A stretch of DNA of 64,000 nt from positions 496,001 through 560,000 of the forward strand of contig NZ_QVMT01000002.1 in the NCBI RefSeq assembly GCF_003418935.1, in the 5' to 3' direction. Below are positions 8,334-16,330 of the stretch, piece after piece; the stretch's first letter is position 1; every line of letters begins with the position of its first letter. Below the pieces are notes generated by a model, which saw only the letters and a list, made by a program, of their open reading frames with translations, ran no database searches and was not told where the DNA came from. The translations under genes were made by a program, and so were the position numbers. The stretch comes from Emticicia sp. C21. GTDB taxonomy: Bacteria > Bacteroidota > Bacteroidia > Cytophagales > Spirosomataceae.

Positions 8334-8789
8334 CTATTCCTCTCTCATTCTTTCACGTGACACATCTCTCTCTTTAATGGTGTCACGTTTATCATATAGT
8401 TTTTTCCCTTTGGCTAGGGCTATTTCTAATTTAGCTAATCCGCCATCATTGATAAATAAACGAGTGGGTATCACAGTCAGACCTTTATCCGTGAGTTTGT
8501 TATCCAGGCGCTTCAACTCGCGCTTTTTTAACAATAATTTTCTGTCACGCAATGGCTCGTGGTTATAGATTGTTCCCTGATCATATTTAGATATATTCAG
8601 GTTTTTGACAAACAATTCACCATCAACAAAGAAACAATAGGCATCCGTCATATTGAATTTATTCATCCGTATCGACTTAATCTCAGTTCCTGTCAATACC
8701 ATTCCCGCATCATATTTCTCCAGGAAGAAATACTCAAAACCTGCCTTTTTATTAAATACGTCAATCTTTTTTGCAATTTTCTCTTTCAT
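8334..8789 (-). CDS. smpB: SsrA-binding protein SmpB
   Basis: A 151-residue protein, the normal size. It shows the family signatures NKKAGFEYFFLEKYDAGMVL near the start, GTEIKSIR, AYCFFVDGELFVKNLNIS, HEPLRDRKLLL and the basic C-terminal tail (KLYDKRDTIKERDVSRE), which inserts into the mRNA channel of stalled ribosomes. SmpB brings tmRNA to stalled ribosomes for trans-translation. No tmRNA gene was recognised next to it; the candidate RNA at about 8912-9036 is far too short and lacks a tag reading frame. Confidence 0.97.
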   Translation of the reverse strand: MKEKIAKKIDVFNKKAGFEYFFLEKYDAGMVLTGTEIKSIRMNKFNMTDAYCFFVDGELFVKNLNISKYDQGTIYNHEPLRDRKLLLKKRELKRLDNKLTDKGLTVIPTRLFINDGGLAKLEIALAKGKKLYDKRDTIKERDVSRERMREE

Positions 8790-8911
8790 AAGTATATACT
8801 GTTGTATAGCGCATAAAGACTATACTTTTTTTGACAAACTTTGTTCTAACAAATACACAAAAAACTAAGAGGTTCGTTAGGTAAAGTTATTCTCATTACA
8901 AATTTAAAAAT

Positions 8912-8948
8912 AAAAAAAATCCCTGCCTCAAAAATAGTGACAGGGATT
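8912..8948 (-). terminator. Rho-independent terminator of the candidate small RNA
   Basis: On the minus strand AATCCCTG (8941-8948) pairs with CAGGGATT (8918-8925), extended by TCA/TGA inside after a 2-base bulge, and is followed by a run of eight T (8912-8919 as A on the plus strand). Confidence 0.8.
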
Positions 8949-9036
8949 CCGACTTACGTGCTTTCCTAATAATCCATGTATAAGCTCTATCTGGATTCGA
9001 TTCCAAGTGAGACATTTCACAATTGATGAAACGTCC
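8912..9036 (-). ncRNA. Candidate small RNA upstream of smpB
   Basis: A gene-like arrangement without a reading frame. On the minus strand a -7 box TAAATTTG (9042-9049) matches TAnnTTTG. A TTTG lies upstream at 9065-9068, but its 15-base spacing is shorter than usual. The predicted RNA would begin near 9036 with a 9-bp hairpin (GACGTTTCA 9027-9035, TGAAATGTC 9011-9019, one GU pair). A second short stem, TGGA/TCCA, lies near 8992-9005. The RNA would end with a strong terminator at 8918-8948. Length is about 125 bases. It matches none of tmRNA, SRP RNA, RNase P or tRNA. It could also be part of a long smpB leader, but the terminator argues against that. Confidence 0.5.
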
Positions 9037-9049
9037 CGGAGCAAATTTA

Positions 9050-9430
9050 AATAATTTTATGATACAAAAAATCGACCCTCATTTCACGTATCTAACTCCT
9101 CAAATTGTGTATCCCTATTTAATATTTGCGAGTATTACTGTTAAGTAGCGCAATTTATGATATAAAACATGAAAACGCAATTAAATTAAGATTTTTCTTA
9201 CAAGAACACGTTATTATACCTGTTTTTTCATGTTTCAACAACGCTGAAATTAACACTCTAAAACTATGCCAAGTTCCCTGATTGATTTATTAAAAGGATA
9301 CATATGTAGTTAAGTTGCTGGTAATCAGTAAATTAAATATTTTTAGTCCTCTTAAAGTGGTATTTTTAATTGGCACGTAAATTTATTCAAAAAAAAATGT
9401 AATTTTTCTAATTTTTTTTGTTATATTTAT
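9050..9430. other. AT-rich stretch without recognised features
   Basis: Apart from the upstream promoter box of the candidate RNA near 9065, I see no credible reading frame, RNA gene or palindrome. It is strongly AT-rich, especially 9390-9430. Confidence 0.5.
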
Positions 9431-9545
9431 ATTTATACCAACGAAAGCCCAAGGCTTTTGTGTAGGCTTACATCGTATACAGAAAAAGAAACTGCTTTTT
9501 CTCTTCTCCATACCTGGTTTTTCTATACTGCTTGTTGGTAATATC
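9430..9545 (+). ncRNA. Candidate structured RNA upstream of hflX
   Basis: A multi-stem fold closed by TACCAAC (9436-9442) with GTTGGTA (9534-9540), the pairing extending outward with a bulge (ATATT/AATAT). Inside are three hairpins: AAAGCC/GGCTTT (9444-9458, loop CAA), TGTA/TACA (9461-9472) and a perfect 8-bp stem AGAAAAAG/CTTTTTCT (9481-9502, loop AAACTG). The organisation suggests either an independent RNA or a cis leader of hflX, whose TTG start is about 75 bases further on. No known riboswitch or 6S consensus was recognised. The strand is not certain; the plus strand is chosen because hflX follows. Confidence 0.4.
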
Positions 9546-9617
9546 TCGTGAAGATAATCTGCTCAGAATGTGTAATTAATTGCAGAAACTTTTCATTGAG
9601 TTTAGTAGTTATTTTAT

Positions 9618-10874
9618 TTGGAACAAAATTTTTTAAAATTGCTTAATTCACCCATTTTTTCTACTGCAAAGCATCAGGAAACAGCCATATTGGTTGGTCT
9701 GATTACGCAGAAACAAAACGCCGAGCGTACCTATGACTACCTCGACGAGTTAAATTTTCTGGCTACTACAGCCGGAGTTGTTACTAAAAAAACATTTGTA
9801 CAAAGATTAGATAGAGCCGACCAGAAAACATTTGTCGGCAAAGGGAAACTGGAAGAGATAGAAACATGGATTATCGAGAATCCTGTTGATACCATTATTT
9901 TTGATGACGACCTAACGCCCTCTCAGGTACGTAACCTGGAAGCGGCATTTAAGGATATAAAAATTCTTGACAGAAGCCTGTTGATTTTAAATATTTTCTC
10001 TCAACGTGCCAGAACAGACCAGTCTAAAAGACAGGTGGAGTTGGCGCAATATCAGTACTTATTGCCTCGTCTGACCCGTATGTGGACCCACTTAAGCCGC
10101 CAGAAAGGGGGTATTGGTATGCGCGGTCCGGGGGAAAAAGAGCTGGAAACGGATAAACGGATAGTACAGGATAGAATCGCTTTTCTGAAAGATAAGCTAG
10201 AGAAGATAGACAAACAAAGTGCTACCCGCCGCAAAGAACGTAGCCGATTGGTGCGTGTCGCTTTGGTAGGATACACCAACGTGGGTAAATCTACTTTGAT
10301 GCGTCGTCTGGCAAAAGCTGAGGTATTTGCTGAAAACAAATTGTTTGCAACGATTGATTCTACCGTTAGAAAAGTAGTATTAGGGAACATCCCGTTTCTA
10401 TTGACAGATACCGTTGGTTTTATCAGGAAATTACCTACTTCATTAATTGAGTCCTTCAAATCAACCTTAGATGAAATTCGCGAGGCTGATATTCTGATTC
10501 ACGTAGTAGATATTTCTCACCCGGCATTTGAGGAGCAAATTGAGGTGGTTAATTCAACACTGGCAGAAATCGGCGCTGCTGAAAAACCGACTGTATTGGT
10601 GTTTAACAAGTTGGACTTGTTTAAACCTGAATCAGAAGAGAACCTCGACGAGCATCTGGAAACGGTAACAGAGGAAGATTTGAAACGTAATCTGGAAACG
10701 CTGAAAAGAAGCTACCTGACTAAAAACACAGAGAATGTAGTTTTCATTTCTGCCGAACACAAAGAGAATATCGCAGAGTTGCGTGATATTTTACTTGACA
10801 AAGTACAGGACAAACATTTCAAGATTTATCCGAACTGGGACCCTACTCAGAATCCATTGTATGAGTGGCAGTAA
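9618..10874 (+). CDS. hflX: GTPase HflX
   Basis: A 418-residue protein. The N-terminal HflX domain (about 25-190) contains LTPSQVRNLE and the Gly-rich GGIGMRGPGEKELE segment. The G domain follows, with G1 GYTNVGKST (218-226), G3 DTVGF (264-268) and G4 NKLD near 330. HflX is a ribosome-associated GTPase that splits or rescues stalled ribosomes under stress. The frame is closed by a TAG at 9603, and the only start codon before the conserved region is TTG at 9618; no ATG or GTG is available. It is followed after 91 bp by rnr, also an RNA-quality gene, with a small hairpin (10938-10954) between. Confidence 0.95.
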   Translation: MEQNFLKLLNSPIFSTAKHQETAILVGLITQKQNAERTYDYLDELNFLATTAGVVTKKTFVQRLDRADQKTFVGKGKLEEIETWIIENPVDTIIFDDDLTPSQVRNLEAAFKDIKILDRSLLILNIFSQRARTDQSKRQVELAQYQYLLPRLTRMWTHLSRQKGGIGMRGPGEKELETDKRIVQDRIAFLKDKLEKIDKQSATRRKERSRLVRVALVGYTNVGKSTLMRRLAKAEVFAENKLFATIDSTVRKVVLGNIPFLLTDTVGFIRKLPTSLIESFKSTLDEIREADILIHVVDISHPAFEEQIEVVNSTLAEIGAAEKPTVLVFNKLDLFKPESEENLDEHLETVTEEDLKRNLETLKRSYLTKNTENVVFISAEHKENIAELRDILLDKVQDKHFKIYPNWDPTQNPLYEWQ

Positions 10875-10937
10875 TTGAATGATAATACACAACTTTAGTA
10901 ACACTATTCAACCAAACTAAATAATAAATATAATTAG

Positions 10938-10954
10938 GCGAACTTACGGTTCGC
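10938..10954 (+). repeat. Small hairpin in the rnr leader
   Basis: GCGAAC (10938-10943), loop TTACG, GTTCGC (10949-10954), 12 bp before the rnr start. It lacks a T-run. Because it sits just upstream of the start codon it could affect rnr translation. Confidence 0.4.
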
Positions 10955-10965
10955 TAAACAGTAAA

Positions 10966-13344
10966 ATGGCAAAAAATAAACATCAATCATATTATGACCA
11001 GCAAAAGGCAGAGATTTTAGCCTTTTTGTCGGTCAATACCACACAACCTTATACGCTGCAAGACCTTTATCAACATTACGATGTGCATAGTAAACAAGAA
11101 AAAATGCTCTTCGGAATGGTGATAGAAGACTTGTTGCAGGAAGGTAAGATTTATCAGGTAGATAAAGGAAAATATACAGTCGATGCCGAAGCCAATGCAG
11201 TCATTGGTCGTCTCGACCACGTGAATCAACGTTTTGGATTTATCAGACATGAAGAAGGTAAACCTGATATCTGGGTAAGTGCAGACGACCTGAACGGAGC
11301 AATAGACGGAGATCTGGTAAAAGTGGCAACATTCGGAGAATTCTACCGTAAAGGTGATAATCCGGAGGGAAAAGTAATAGAAATTTTAGAGCGAGGAAGA
11401 AGTGAGGTAGTAGGTAAAGTACAAACCTTTGGCAATTATGCCTTGGTAAAACCAGACCATAAAAGCTTACATGAGGATATCTTTATTCCTAAAGATAAAA
11501 TCAATGGGGCTACCAAAAACGACCTTGTTATTGTAAAAATCAATGCCTATCCTACCAACACCCAACAAGCTGTTGGCGAGATAATCGAAGTTTTAGGGAA
11601 AGCCGGAGAGAATAATGCTGAAATGCACGCCATTTTGGCAGAATTTGGTTTGCCTATCAGATTCCCGAAAGAAATTGAGGAACAAGCAGAGGCTATTTCT
11701 GAGAAGATTGAGGAGAGCGAGATTCAAAAAAGAAGAGATTTCAGACATATTCAGACTTTCACAATTGACCCACACGATGCTAAAGACTTTGACGATGCCT
11801 TGAGTTACCGTGAATTAGAAAATGGCAATTACGAAGTAGGCGTACATATAGCTGATGTGACGCATTACGTAAAAGAGGGTACAAGATTAGAAGAAGAAGC
11901 GTTGAGTCGTGCTACATCAGTATATCTGGTAGACAGAACTATCCCGATGTTGCCTGAGAAACTATCGAATAATCTATGCTCACTTCGCCCGAATGAAGAT
12001 AAACTGACTTTCTCGGCTGTTTTTGAAATGACTCACGATGGTCGCGTAGTAGGTGAGTGGTTTGGTCGAACAATTATCCATTCAGATAAAAGATTTACTT
12101 ACGAAGAAGCGCAGGAAATTTTAGAAATAGAAGAGGGGCAGATAGTAGTAGATGAGGTAGCCCTCAAATATATGAAGCCGCTACATACGCTTAACCATCT
12201 GGCAAAAATCCTGAAAAAAGAACGCTTCCAGAAAGGTGCTATCAACTTTGAAACCAATGAAGTAAAATTCAGACTGGATGCACAGGGCAAGCCACTGGGA
12301 GTAGTATTAAAGATAAGAAAAGATTCGCATAAACTGATAGAAGAGTTTATGTTATTGGCTAATAAAAAAGTGGCCGAGTTTGTCTTTAATTTCGGCAAGA
12401 AGAAGAAAAGTAAGGAGGGTGAAGAAGAAGGGAGTGGCAACACAATGGTATATCGTACCCACGAACCGCCAAACCCGGAAAAACTATTGAATTTTGCCAA
12501 TTTTGCTGCTCGTCTGGGCTTTACTATCAGAACCGATTCGGAGAAAGGCTTGTCGACTACCATGAATAAGATGATGGAAGAAGTGGAAGGAACAGGTGTG
12601 CAGAATGTCTTGGAGCAATTGGCCGTAAGAACCATGTCTAAAGCCAGGTATACAACCGAGCCTTTGGGACACTTCGGTCTGGCTTTTGAACATTATAGTC
12701 ACTTTACCTCGCCTATCCGTCGTTATCCGGATATGATGGCGCATCGCTTATTGCAGAATTATCTGGATAAGAAAAAGGCTCCGAGTCTGGAAGAATATGA
12801 AAAGAAATCGAAGCATTCATCAGAACGTGAGAAACTAGCTGCCGAAGCAGAGCGTGCTTCCATCAAATACAAGCAAGTCGAGTTTATGAGTATGCAAGAC
12901 CATAATACTATTTTTGATGGGGTTGTGACTGGCGTAACCGACTTCGGGATTTTCGTGGAAATTACTTCCACCAATTGTGAAGGCATGGTACGATTAGCCG
13001 ATTTAAATGATGATTTCTACGAGTTGGATAAAGAGAACTACCGCATAGTAGGTAAACGCACCGGACGAATCATTACATTCGGCGAGGCTGTAAAAGTAAG
13101 AGTGAAAGCTACTGATCTGGAGCGCCGGAGCATGGATTTAGAACTGGTAAGTGTAGGAGGAAAAGCCTATAAATCATCGTCAGGTATGGCGAATAAAGCA
13201 AGAGGTCGTGATGGAAGAGGCGGTTCGTCAAGAAGCAGCTCCAGAAGAAGCGACTCAGGTAGAGGTAGTTCAAAGAGAAGTTCTAATAGAAGTTCAGACC
13301 AAAACAGTTCTAACAAAGATAAAGGTAAACGTAGAAGAAGATAA
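10966..13344 (+). CDS. rnr: Ribonuclease R
   Basis: A 792-residue 3'-5' exoribonuclease of the RNase II/RNB family. Domain order is a helix-turn-helix-like start (about 10-70), cold-shock domains (about 75-230), the RNB catalytic domain with the metal-binding aspartates in DPHDAKDFDD (268-277), an S1 domain (about 640-730, FDGVVTGVTDFGIFVE), and a long Ser/Arg/Lys-rich tail from about 745. The tail is typical for RNase R and helps bind structured RNA. It degrades structured RNA, including mRNA tagged by trans-translation, which makes smpB a fitting neighbour. Its stop overlaps the start of the acyl-CoA dehydrogenase gene by one base (TAATG), so the two are co-transcribed. Confidence 0.96.
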   Translation: MAKNKHQSYYDQQKAEILAFLSVNTTQPYTLQDLYQHYDVHSKQEKMLFGMVIEDLLQEGKIYQVDKGKYTVDAEANAVIGRLDHVNQRFGFIRHEEGKPDIWVSADDLNGAIDGDLVKVATFGEFYRKGDNPEGKVIEILERGRSEVVGKVQTFGNYALVKPDHKSLHEDIFIPKDKINGATKNDLVIVKINAYPTNTQQAVGEIIEVLGKAGENNAEMHAILAEFGLPIRFPKEIEEQAEAISEKIEESEIQKRRDFRHIQTFTIDPHDAKDFDDALSYRELENGNYEVGVHIADVTHYVKEGTRLEEEALSRATSVYLVDRTIPMLPEKLSNNLCSLRPNEDKLTFSAVFEMTHDGRVVGEWFGRTIIHSDKRFTYEEAQEILEIEEGQIVVDEVALKYMKPLHTLNHLAKILKKERFQKGAINFETNEVKFRLDAQGKPLGVVLKIRKDSHKLIEEFMLLANKKVAEFVFNFGKKKKSKEGEEEGSGNTMVYRTHEPPNPEKLLNFANFAARLGFTIRTDSEKGLSTTMNKMMEEVEGTGVQNVLEQLAVRTMSKARYTTEPLGHFGLAFEHYSHFTSPIRRYPDMMAHRLLQNYLDKKKAPSLEEYEKKSKHSSEREKLAAEAERASIKYKQVEFMSMQDHNTIFDGVVTGVTDFGIFVEITSTNCEGMVRLADLNDDFYELDKENYRIVGKRTGRIITFGEAVKVRVKATDLERRSMDLELVSVGGKAYKSSSGMANKARGRDGRGGSSRSSSRRSDSGRGSSKRSSNRSSDQNSSNKDKGKRRRR

Positions 13345-15134
13345 TGTTTTTTTCAAAGCGTGATATTCAGTTTAACCTATACGAAGTGCTTGATAGCGAA
13401 GCGCTTACCCAATACTCTTACTTCCAGGACCATAGTCGTGAATCGTTCGATATGGTCCTGGATGCTGCCCAGCAGATAGCCGAAAAAATGCTGTATCCTT
13501 TACTAGCCGAAATGGATAGAAAAGAGCCACAATTGGTAGAGGGCAAGATAAGGGTACATCCGGGTATGAAGGCTATCGTAAAGCAATTCGGGCAGGATGG
13601 ATGGATAAACGCAGGGTTTTCGTATGATGAGGGCGGACAGCAATTACCTGCTACCGTTCTTAATGCTGCAGGTTTTATCTTTCAAACAGCTAATTACTCA
13701 GCAAGCGTTTTTCCTTTTCTGACTACCGGAGCCGCTAACCTGATTCGTAGTTTTGGTTCACAGGCTTTGATAGAAACTTTCACCCCAAAAATGTATTCCG
13801 GCGAATGGCAAGGCACCATGGCTTTAACCGAACCCAATGCCGGAAGTTCATTATCTGATATTACTACCTCCGCAGAACCTACCGAACAGGAAGGCATCTA
13901 TAAAATCAGAGGACAAAAAATATTCATTTCGTGCGGCGACCATGATGTGTGCGATAATGTAGTGCATCTGATGTTAGCCAAAATCAAAGGTGCACCTTTG
14001 GGAGTGAAAGGTATTTCGTTGTTTGTAGTACCTCAACAAAGAACAGATACTGATGGTAAACTTATACGCAATGATGTAATTACGGCAGGAGTTTATCATA
14101 AAATGGGCTATAAAGGTGCACCTATTGCCCACTTAATGATGGGCTCAAATGACGATTGTGAAGGCTATCTGGTAGGCGAACCTCATAAGGGTTTAAACTA
14201 CATGTTTCAGATGATGAATGAGGCTCGGATTGGTGTGGGTTTGAATGCTGTTTCTATCGGAACCGCTGCTTATCATGCTTCTTTGGCGTATGCAAAAGAA
14301 CGTCCACAGGGGAGAAAAATTTTAGAGAAAGACCCTGCCAAACCGCAAACGCATATTATTAATCATGCGGATGTTAAGCGCATGCTCTTATTTCAAAAAG
14401 CAGTTACAGAAGGAGCGTTTGCTTTGTTAATGTATGTCAGCAAACTGGCTGATGTAGCACATGTAACAGAAGGAGAGACCAAAGAAAGAGCGCAATTGCT
14501 ATTAGATTTCCTAACTCCAATTGCTAAATCATATCCATCTGAAATGTGTTGCCTTTCTACCAGTGCAGCTGTTCAGATATTAGGAGGTGCCGGTTATACC
14601 ACTGATTTCCCGGTTGAACAATATTACCGCGAGGCACGTATTCACCCTATTCATGAAGGGACTACTGGTATTCATGGTCTTGATTTACTAGGTAGGAAAA
14701 TCACTATACAGAATGGCAAAGCTGCACAGATTTTCTTTGAAGAAGTATCTAAAACATTGGCAGAAGCCATTGCAATAGATGAGTTGAAACCTTTGGCCGA
14801 GCAATTGCAAAAGACTTTAGGCAAAGCACAACAGGTAACGGCTCATTTGCTGGGCTTAGCACAAAAAGGCGAAGTTGAGAAATACCTATCTGACGCTACT
14901 TTATACCTGGAACTCTTTGGCCTGATTACCATTGGTTGGCAATGGTTGAAACAAGTCATTACTGCTCAACAAAATCTGGCAGAGGCACATGATTGTGATC
15001 GTGATTTTTATCAGGGAAAACTTATGACTGCCCGTTATTTCTATGAATATGAACTGGTAAAATCAGACTCGCTTATAAAACGTTTATTAAGCTCCGACCA
15101 GGTAACGATTGATATGCAAAGCGAATGGTTCTAA
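13344..15134 (+). CDS. Acyl-CoA dehydrogenase, long form with C-terminal extension
   Basis: A 596-residue flavoprotein. It carries the ACAD N-terminal and middle domains (MALTEPNAGSSLSDI near 154-168, FISCGDHD near 195), the C-terminal helical bundle with NEARIGVG near 292 and QILGGAGYTTDFPVEQYYREARI near 410, and the catalytic base Glu438 in HEGTTGIHG. The last 150 residues are the extra helical domain of roughly 600-residue FadE-type members. It oxidises acyl-CoA to trans-2-enoyl-CoA in beta-oxidation, passing electrons to electron-transfer flavoprotein. Chain-length preference is not readable. It starts inside the stop of rnr, and no other beta-oxidation gene is adjacent. Confidence 0.93.
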   Translation: MFFSKRDIQFNLYEVLDSEALTQYSYFQDHSRESFDMVLDAAQQIAEKMLYPLLAEMDRKEPQLVEGKIRVHPGMKAIVKQFGQDGWINAGFSYDEGGQQLPATVLNAAGFIFQTANYSASVFPFLTTGAANLIRSFGSQALIETFTPKMYSGEWQGTMALTEPNAGSSLSDITTSAEPTEQEGIYKIRGQKIFISCGDHDVCDNVVHLMLAKIKGAPLGVKGISLFVVPQQRTDTDGKLIRNDVITAGVYHKMGYKGAPIAHLMMGSNDDCEGYLVGEPHKGLNYMFQMMNEARIGVGLNAVSIGTAAYHASLAYAKERPQGRKILEKDPAKPQTHIINHADVKRMLLFQKAVTEGAFALLMYVSKLADVAHVTEGETKERAQLLLDFLTPIAKSYPSEMCCLSTSAAVQILGGAGYTTDFPVEQYYREARIHPIHEGTTGIHGLDLLGRKITIQNGKAAQIFFEEVSKTLAEAIAIDELKPLAEQLQKTLGKAQQVTAHLLGLAQKGEVEKYLSDATLYLELFGLITIGWQWLKQVITAQQNLAEAHDCDRDFYQGKLMTARYFYEYELVKSDSLIKRLLSSDQVTIDMQSEWF

Positions 15135-15164
15135 TATTTCGGGCAACGTTCGGCATACACTTAT

Positions 15165-15581
15165 TTAACCCTGCAAAGTATACAGATACAGTCCAAAAAC
15201 CATCAATAAGAAATAGCTTACCAACGAAGCTGCTCCTGCATAATCTTTTGCAATACGTTGCCCTGTAAAGAGAGATAGGATGGCTAATGTCGCCAATTCT
15301 AAGCCCAAAATAGCATAATCTGCCTGCCCCTCGACAAAATAATAGATTCCGCCTAAGAAGCTTATGATACCTGCTGAAACTTCCAGAATAGTAATGACAA
15401 TGAATAAAACCGTTGAAACACTACTCAGGAATGTCTTGGCAAATACGCTTTGTATATAAGATTTATTGCCGCTGAAATCAATCACTTTATCAAAACCGGA
15501 TTGTAGAAAAAGCACCCCTGCAAAAAGTGAAACGGCTACCTGTATTAATTTTAGAATAGTATGGTCAAAAATAGGGCTCAT
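15165..15581 (-). CDS. DoxX-like integral membrane protein
   Basis: A 138-residue protein with four membrane segments (about 10-28, 52-72, 78-98 and 113-134). The early motif LFAGVLFLQSGFDKVIDF matches the DoxX/MauE family, as does the total length. Family members are quinone-associated membrane proteins whose exact roles vary; the function here is unknown. It stands alone and is transcribed away from the gene at 15707; the 125-bp AT-rich gap between them must hold both promoters. Confidence 0.7.
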   Translation of the reverse strand: MSPIFDHTILKLIQVAVSLFAGVLFLQSGFDKVIDFSGNKSYIQSVFAKTFLSSVSTVLFIVITILEVSAGIISFLGGIYYFVEGQADYAILGLELATLAILSLFTGQRIAKDYAGAASLVSYFLLMVFGLYLYTLQG

Positions 15582-15706
15582 AGTATTAGTAGTTTTTTGG
15601 CAAATATAGAAAAAATATAAAATTGAAAAATAATACCAAATAATATTTTGAAATCGTTAATATTAAGCCGTTTTTTGTGAGATATTCAGAATAATATTCC
15701 TCAAAA

Positions 15707-16159
15707 ATGTACTATCCTATTCCCTCTACTCTGAAAGAGTTTGAGTATATTGTTGATGGCTTCCGTTCCAAAACACTTCCGGTAAAAGAATGGACACACG
15801 AAGCACACCTGATAACTGGTTTATGGCACGTAGCCGAATTGGGTTATGAAAATGCTTTGGCTGAAATGCGATTGAATATCCCGACATATAATGAGTCGGT
15901 AGGAGGGATGAATACTGATAATGGAGGTTATCACGATACCATTACAGTTTTCTGGGTATGGCTCTTAAATGAATTCTGGAACAGATATTCTACTAGAGGA
16001 AAATCTTTTGAGCGGGTGTGTAACCAGTTTCTGCAAAGTAAATATAGTGATAGAAGCAATGCTTTTATTTTCTATACAAAAGAATATCTCTTCACAAAAG
16101 AAGCCCGATTAGGACTTGTTGAACCTGATATTCAACCTTTGGATTTTGAGAAGATATAA
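15707..16159 (+). CDS. Conserved protein of unknown function
   Basis: A 150-residue soluble protein with no signal peptide or membrane segment. Fixed-looking features are WTHEAHL (about 27-33), GLWHVAELG, and NGGYHDTITVFWVWLLNEF (72-90), a pattern of His/Glu/Asp spaced through helices. I recall this motif combination (WTHEAHL with a later YH-T-T) from uncharacterised proteins scattered in bacteria, but can assign no activity. The His/Glu pattern could form a metal site, as in helical-bundle hydrolases; this is inference only. Two palindromes follow it (16164-16312). Confidence 0.7.
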   Translation: MYYPIPSTLKEFEYIVDGFRSKTLPVKEWTHEAHLITGLWHVAELGYENALAEMRLNIPTYNESVGGMNTDNGGYHDTITVFWVWLLNEFWNRYSTRGKSFERVCNQFLQSKYSDRSNAFIFYTKEYLFTKEARLGLVEPDIQPLDFEKI

Positions 16160-16163
16160 CCCA

Positions 16164-16205
16164 CCGTGTCACCCCTCTACTCGTCCGCGAAAGGGGGTGG
16201 CACGG
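16164..16205. repeat. REP-like palindrome 1
   Basis: CCGTGTCACCCC (16164-16175) pairs with GGGGTGGCACGG (16194-16205), 12 bp with one GU pair. The loop contains TACTCGTCC, which is also present on the other strand of palindrome 2. It may double as a terminator between the convergent genes. Confidence 0.6.
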
Positions 16206-16274
16206 TTAAGCATTCAGATAAACTTTGTTGTAGAGTTTTGAAAGGCTTTAAAGTATAAAGTCCTAGAAATAAAT

Positions 16275-16312
16275 GTGGCACGCCTATACTTGGACGAGTA
16301 TAGGTATGCCAC
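16275..16312. repeat. REP-like palindrome 2
   Basis: GTGGCA (16275-16280) pairs with TGCCAC (16307-16312), and CCTATACT (16283-16290) with AGTATAGG (16297-16304). Read on the minus strand it shares the pattern GTG-CA, CCT-TACTCGTCC and a closing GTGCCAC with palindrome 1, so the two look like copies of one element in opposite orientation. Confidence 0.6.
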
Positions 16313-16330
16313 ACTTTGTTGTACAAATCC

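Noticed and set aside
8985-9010. tRNA-like T-loop (GGATTCGATTCC)
   Set aside because: No five-base T stem, acceptor stem, D arm or anticodon arm can be built around it on either strand.
8790-9617. tmRNA gene expected near smpB
   Set aside because: No tag-peptide frame and no tRNA-like ends were found; ssrA must lie elsewhere.
12099-12635. 178-residue reading frame on the minus strand inside rnr
   Set aside because: Fully antisense to the conserved RNB domain, no family features; a shadow of the coding strand.
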